Assembly (NCBI GenBank): GCA_041583495.1
Contig: JBFHFS010000024.1
Coordinates: forward strand, 1-64,000
Direction of reading: 5' to 3'
From: JBFHFS01 sp041583495
Lineage (GTDB): Bacteria > Bacteroidota > Bacteroidia > Bacteroidales > Marinilabiliaceae
DNA: 64,000 nucleotides
Every line of letters begins with the position of its first letter. Positions within the stretch are counted from its first letter, which is position 1. A model generated the notes under the pieces. It was not told the DNA's origin. It ran no database searches and saw nothing but the letters and a program-made list of their open reading frames with translations. Positions 60,087-64,000 of the stretch are shown here, in pieces. A program made the translations under genes and the position numbers.

Positions 60087-62294
60087 TTAAAGGTTGTCAA
60101 ACAGATAGCGGCTCATCATAGTATAGAGATGATGCCGGGTATTTCCACCGGAAATACCATGGTTACGGTTGGGATAAACAAACATATCGAATTGTTTGCC
60201 ACTCTGCACCAGCCGGTCGACAAACTCCATGGTATTCTGAAAATGAACATTGTCATCGGCGCTTCCATGAATAAGGAACAAACGACCGTTTAAATGCTCA
60301 GCAAGATAGATGGGCGAGTTCTCATCATAGCCTTTGGGATTTTTTTGCGGTGTGCGAAGAAAACGCTCCGTATAAACGGTGTCGTAGTAGCGCCAGTTGG
60401 TAACAGGGGCCACAGCAATTCCGAGCTTAAACACATCGCTCTTGCTCATACTCAAAGGCACCATGTAGCCGCCAAAGCTCCATCCCCAAATGGCGATCCG
60501 GTTAGCGTCCACATAACTCAGGGAGCCCAGGTATTTCGCTGTTTCAATCTGATCGTTCGACTCGAGTTTGCCCAACTGCATATAGGTCGACTTCAGAAAG
60601 GCTTCACCCCGGGCACCGGTGCCGCGGCCATCCACGCAAACCACCATCACCCCCTGGGTGGCCAGATAGCTTTCCCAGTTGAGGCCCCACTTGTTGAGCA
60701 CCGATTGGGAACCGGGACCGCTGTACTGAGTCATCAATACAGGATAGGTATTGTTCTCATCAAAACCCAGTGGCTTAATCATATAGCCATTAAGGCTGTC
60801 TCCATTGGAGGTGACAAAACTAAAAAAGGCCTTCACAGGAAGGTCGTAACCCTTCACCAGCTCTTTCAATGGGGCATTATCCTCCAGGACGCGCAGCAAC
60901 TTGCCGTTTTGCTGAAAAACAGAAACCACCGGCGGGGTGCTTACAGACGAATAGGTGTTAATGAAATATTGAAACTGATCGCTAAAGGACACACGGTTGG
61001 TTCCTTCACCAGGGGTTAGCCTTTGTTGCTTCTCCCCTTTCATATCAATGGAATAAACCTCCCGCTGTAGAGGTGAAATGGCGGCAGCCTGGAAATAGAA
61101 AAGTTTCTTTTTGGCATCGAAGCCCAGATAATCGGTCACATCCCATTTCCCTTTTGTCACCTGCCGAACCTTTTGTCCGGCCATCGTGTAAAGATGAATA
61201 TGGTTATAACCATCCATCTCGCCCACATAAACAAAGTGTTTCCCGTCTTCCAGAAATTGCAGTTGATCCAGCACTTGTTCGGGAATATACTTCTCATTTC
61301 GAACCGTAAGAACCACTCTGCACACTCCTGAAGCCGGGTTGGCCAGGTAAAGGTCGAGTTGATTCTGAAACCTGTTCAGCTGGATGATTCCCAGCTTTTC
61401 AGGATCGTTCGACCACCTTAACCTGGGAATATACGAATCACTTAGATCGCCAACATCCATCGTCTTGGTGGTGCGATTGCGAACATTAAACACCTGCACG
61501 GAGATCTTCGAGTTGGCCTCACCCGCCTTAGGATATTTATAGGAATAACTCCCGGGATAAAGCGCGAAGGCCTCTTCAGAAGGGTGCGAAGCCCGGTACA
61601 TCGGGAAGGAATACTCCTTGACTTCCGACTCATCGAATCGCACATAGGCCAGATCTTCGCTGTTAGGCGACCATTCATAAGCCTGATTGTAACCAAACTC
61701 CTCTTCATAAACCCAGTCGGGGATGCCATTGAGTACCTTATCCAATTCCCCGTCTTCGGTTACGGCGCTTATGGTCCCAAAACGCAGCTTTTTGATATAC
61801 AAATTATTGTCCTGCACAAAGGCCAGCTTCTGACCGTCAGGAGAAAAGGCGGGTACCTGCTGCTTGCCCTCCTCGGTAACAGGGATAAGCTCCCGGTACC
61901 GGATATCGTAAAGGTAGTAGCTGGCCCGAAACGAGCGCCGATAAATGGGCTCCACATCTTTATAGACGATCAATTTCGACTCATCGGGACTAAACCAATA
62001 ACCCGAGATAGTTTTTACTTCTGAAGGATTCTTCTTAATCTTTTCGATGTCGAAAACCACTTCAACCTGCTGACCGCTCTTGTAGGCATACTTAACGATC
62101 TTTGTTCCACCGGCTTCAAGTGTCGTATAATGCTCTCCATCGTGCATAGAGCGCAGCCCGTTCACCTGCTTGGATGAAAAGGTATGCTGAGTGGTAAAAT
62201 CTTCAAGCGTTACTTTTTGCCCCTGCCCCATGACTATCTGGAGGGGTAAGAAAAAACATAATATAACAAAAGCGAATGATGAGAGACGTTTCAT
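60087..62294 (-). CDS. Dipeptidyl peptidase IV-type S9B serine peptidase
   Basis: Exopeptidase removing X-Pro (or X-Ala) dipeptides, 735 residues, with signal peptide ending VMGQ (about 24); periplasmic. The N-terminal beta-propeller (about 40-480; YWFSPDESKLIVY, PDWVYEEEFGYN with the Glu pair that holds the substrate amino terminus) leads to the alpha/beta hydrolase domain. The triad is Ser606 in GWSFGGY, Asp680 in HGSADDNVHF and His712 in NRNHGIS, with the 32-residue Asp-to-His spacing of human DPP4. DGRGTGARGEAF is also typical. Length and motifs are complete. It stands alone, 178 bases upstream of the tRNA. Confidence 0.95.
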   Translation of the reverse strand: MKRLSSFAFVILCFFLPLQIVMGQGQKVTLEDFTTQHTFSSKQVNGLRSMHDGEHYTTLEAGGTKIVKYAYKSGQQVEVVFDIEKIKKNPSEVKTISGYWFSPDESKLIVYKDVEPIYRRSFRASYYLYDIRYRELIPVTEEGKQQVPAFSPDGQKLAFVQDNNLYIKKLRFGTISAVTEDGELDKVLNGIPDWVYEEEFGYNQAYEWSPNSEDLAYVRFDESEVKEYSFPMYRASHPSEEAFALYPGSYSYKYPKAGEANSKISVQVFNVRNRTTKTMDVGDLSDSYIPRLRWSNDPEKLGIIQLNRFQNQLDLYLANPASGVCRVVLTVRNEKYIPEQVLDQLQFLEDGKHFVYVGEMDGYNHIHLYTMAGQKVRQVTKGKWDVTDYLGFDAKKKLFYFQAAAISPLQREVYSIDMKGEKQQRLTPGEGTNRVSFSDQFQYFINTYSSVSTPPVVSVFQQNGKLLRVLEDNAPLKELVKGYDLPVKAFFSFVTSNGDSLNGYMIKPLGFDENNTYPVLMTQYSGPGSQSVLNKWGLNWESYLATQGVMVVCVDGRGTGARGEAFLKSTYMQLGKLESNDQIETAKYLGSLSYVDANRIAIWGWSFGGYMVPLSMSKSDVFKLGIAVAPVTNWRYYDTVYTERFLRTPQKNPKGYDENSPIYLAEHLNGRLFLIHGSADDNVHFQNTMEFVDRLVQSGKQFDMFVYPNRNHGISGGNTRHHLYTMMSRYLFDNL

Positions 62295-62808
62295 AATATT
62301 TTCCTAATTGTTTGATGTTCCATTATTGCAATCTAAAAAAGCGGTTCAACAAGGTGTCGAACCCCTCCTGGTGGCTAAAAACAGGAAGTATCTTTTAAAT
62401 ACCTCCAGGCTCACTTTAGTTTTCAAGCACGAATATAGAAATACTTAGCCAAATACACCGAGTGTGATTTATGAAATTCCCCTTTAATGCAAAGGGCAAA
62501 CACTCAACTCTGGAATGAAAAATTCTCTGCACCCTCAATCAACAAAGAGAACAGCATTGAGCCTGAGGCTATTTTTTGACCCTGCAAGGTCAGGTTAAGA
62601 AAAGCAGGCGCAGGCTTAATTTTCTTCACCTGGTTTGGTGCCCCAGAGCCTGTTCCGATTCATCGGGTAAGAGGAATGCAAATTAGTGGAACACTTAACC
62701 ATAAGAGACTTAAGTCGGCCCGATGAGAAAATGAGGTTCGCAATAAACTCATTTTTTTGCATCTTTGGGAAGCAAAGAATTTGCACTCACTCAGACTAAA
62801 AGCTGATA
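62295..62808. other. Divergent intergenic region between DPP4 and the right-edge GH20
   Basis: About 510 bases with divergent starts at both ends and no gene. No TAnnTTTG box fits either gene exactly. Short inverted repeats (GGTTC/GAACC around 62342-62360; GACCTTGC-type words near 62577-62593) are the only structure seen. Confidence 0.45.
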
Positions 62809-64000
62809 ATGAAAACGATCCACCCTCTATTTTTCCCCTTTTTCGTGCTCCTTGTTATTGGATGCGCCTCTCCTAAGGCAAAGGATTCCATCATTCCCGA
62901 GCCGCAATCGATGATTCCACAAAAGGGCTCATTCCGGTTTAATAAACAAACCCGCCTTTACGTCAACTTTCAGGGCGAAAGGCAACAGTTTCTAACCCAC
63001 TATCTCGAGGCCGCCATACAGCCCCTCACCGAAAGCCTTGAGCCCCTTGAGAACAACGGGATCAACTTGTTGCTTACGACCAACCGATCGGACTTTCCCG
63101 TGGGAGAGAGCTATCAGCTTGAAATTACCTCTGCCCGCATATCGATTACCGCTGCAGATGAAGCGGGTTTGTTTTACGGCATTCAATCGTTGCTGCAAGT
63201 CATCGACTCCACAACCCCTGACACCCCTTCAGCACAGGCTGTCCTTATCAACGATGCCCCCCGGTTTCCCTACCGGGGGATTCATCTGGATGTTTCCCGT
63301 CACTTTTTCGACACGGCCTTCGTTAAAAAACAACTGGATGCGATGGCCCGTTACAAGCTGAACCGATTTCACTGGCATCTGACCGATGGTGCCGGATGGC
63401 GGTTGGAAATAAAAAAATATCCTTTACTCACGGAGATTGCCGCCTGGCGACCCTATAAATCGTGGAAGGAGTGGTGGAATGGTGACCGCAGCTATGGTGC
63501 CAAAGAGGATTCCATCGCCCACGGAGGTTTCTATACCCAGGAGGAGGTAAAAGAGATGGTGACCTACGCCCAGGAACGTTCCATCACGGTAATCCCGGAG
63601 ATTGAGATGCCCGGGCATTCGGAAGAGGTGCTGGCGGTATATCCACAATTGTCCTGCGCAGGGCAGCCATACATCAACTCCGACTTTTGCATCGGCAACG
63701 AAGAAACTTTCACCTTTCTGGAGAACGTGCTGACCGAAGTGATGGAGCTGTTCCCCTCGGAGTATATCCATATTGGTGGCGATGAAGCCGCCAAGACCGG
63801 ATGGGAAACCTGCCCCAAATGCCGTGCTCGCATGAAACAGGAAGGGTTGACCGACGTGGATGAACTACAGAGTTATATGATTCATCGCATCGAAAAGTTC
63901 CTGAACAGCCACGGACGACATCTTCTTGGATGGGATGAGATTCTGGAAGGCGGTTTGGCACCCCACGCCACCGTGATGTCGTGGCGGGGCGAAGCCGGGG
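62809..64000 (+). CDS. GH20 beta-N-acetylhexosaminidase, cut by the window edge
   Basis: The first 397 codons of a third GH20 enzyme. The lipoprotein signal ends LLVIGC (Cys19). The N-terminal domain (about 28-145; IIPEPQSMIPQKGSF) is followed by the barrel with HLDVSRHFF, FHWHLTDGAGWRLEI and the catalytic HIGGDEAAK (Asp325-Glu326). CPKCRARMKQEGL follows. It is on the opposite strand to the PUL genes at the left of the window and divergent from DPP4, so it belongs to a separate unit, perhaps another hexosamine-acting cluster continuing beyond the window. The frame is open to the last base. Confidence 0.92.
   Translation, partial: MKTIHPLFFPFFVLLVIGCASPKAKDSIIPEPQSMIPQKGSFRFNKQTRLYVNFQGERQQFLTHYLEAAIQPLTESLEPLENNGINLLLTTNRSDFPVGESYQLEITSARISITAADEAGLFYGIQSLLQVIDSTTPDTPSAQAVLINDAPRFPYRGIHLDVSRHFFDTAFVKKQLDAMARYKLNRFHWHLTDGAGWRLEIKKYPLLTEIAAWRPYKSWKEWWNGDRSYGAKEDSIAHGGFYTQEEVKEMVTYAQERSITVIPEIEMPGHSEEVLAVYPQLSCAGQPYINSDFCIGNEETFTFLENVLTEVMELFPSEYIHIGGDEAAKTGWETCPKCRARMKQEGLTDVDELQSYMIHRIEKFLNSHGRHLLGWDEILEGGLAPHATVMSWRGEAG

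Noticed and set aside
1..64000. CRISPR array, insertion sequences, rRNA or plasmid origin
   Set aside because: No regularly spaced identical repeats, transposase frames, rRNA stretches or replication genes were found.

Overview
The window reads as a Bacteroidota chromosome segment, probably from an anaerobic or facultatively anaerobic glycan degrader (Marinilabiliales/Prolixibacteraceae-like; the lineage is inferred). The evidence is a SusC/SusD pair, many lipoprotein signal peptides on glycoside hydrolases, a type IX secretion C-terminal sorting domain, Bacteroidota-type -7 promoter boxes (TAnnTTTG), Cys-type sulfatases and an oxygen-sensitive glycyl radical enzyme.

About 0.35-36 kb is one large polysaccharide utilisation locus (PUL), almost entirely on the minus strand. 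From its promoter-proximal end it holds SusC, SusD, a DUF4838 lipoprotein, then (after ~0.9 kb without genes) sulfatase, GH29, sulfatase, GH29, GH3, sulfatase, GH95, sulfatase, GH3, GH30, SGNH esterase-like, GH20, sulfatase, GH92 and GH20. That is five sulfatases, three fucosidase-type enzymes, two hexosaminidases, an alpha-mannosidase family enzyme, two GH3 and one GH30. The set fits a sulfated, fucosylated, GlcNAc/GalNAc- and mannose-containing glycan (mucin-like or N-glycan-like host glycan, or a fucose-containing sulfated algal polysaccharide). No sulfatase-maturation enzyme, hybrid two-component sensor or ECF sigma/anti-sigma pair is visible. In the susC leader there is instead a compact plus-strand unit, a perfect -7 box followed by an intrinsic terminator, that looks like a cis-antisense small RNA of the DonS type.

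36.7-43.7 kb is the flank: a DUF1080 plus Gfo/Idh/MocA pair (possible 3-keto-glycoside chemistry), a small T9SS-secreted protein, and an AraA/FucI-type sugar isomerase divergent from an AraC regulator.

43.9-47.0 kb encodes a glycyl radical enzyme and its activase. Active-site spacing matches trans-4-hydroxy-L-proline dehydratase (HypD) rather than propanediol or glycerol dehydratase.

47.4-54 kb is general housekeeping: GNAT acetyltransferase, DbpA-type DEAD-box helicase, a DUF3999/DUF2339 membrane pair and a small lipoprotein, with a ~100-bp dispersed repeat between genes.

54.5-59.0 kb is a hexuronate module on the plus strand: UxaB, UxaA and a LacI regulator, with a palindrome between the promoter elements of uxaB. 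59.0-64 kb carries a small hypothetical gene, tRNA-Leu(CAG), a DPP4-type peptidase and a third GH20 running off the right edge.
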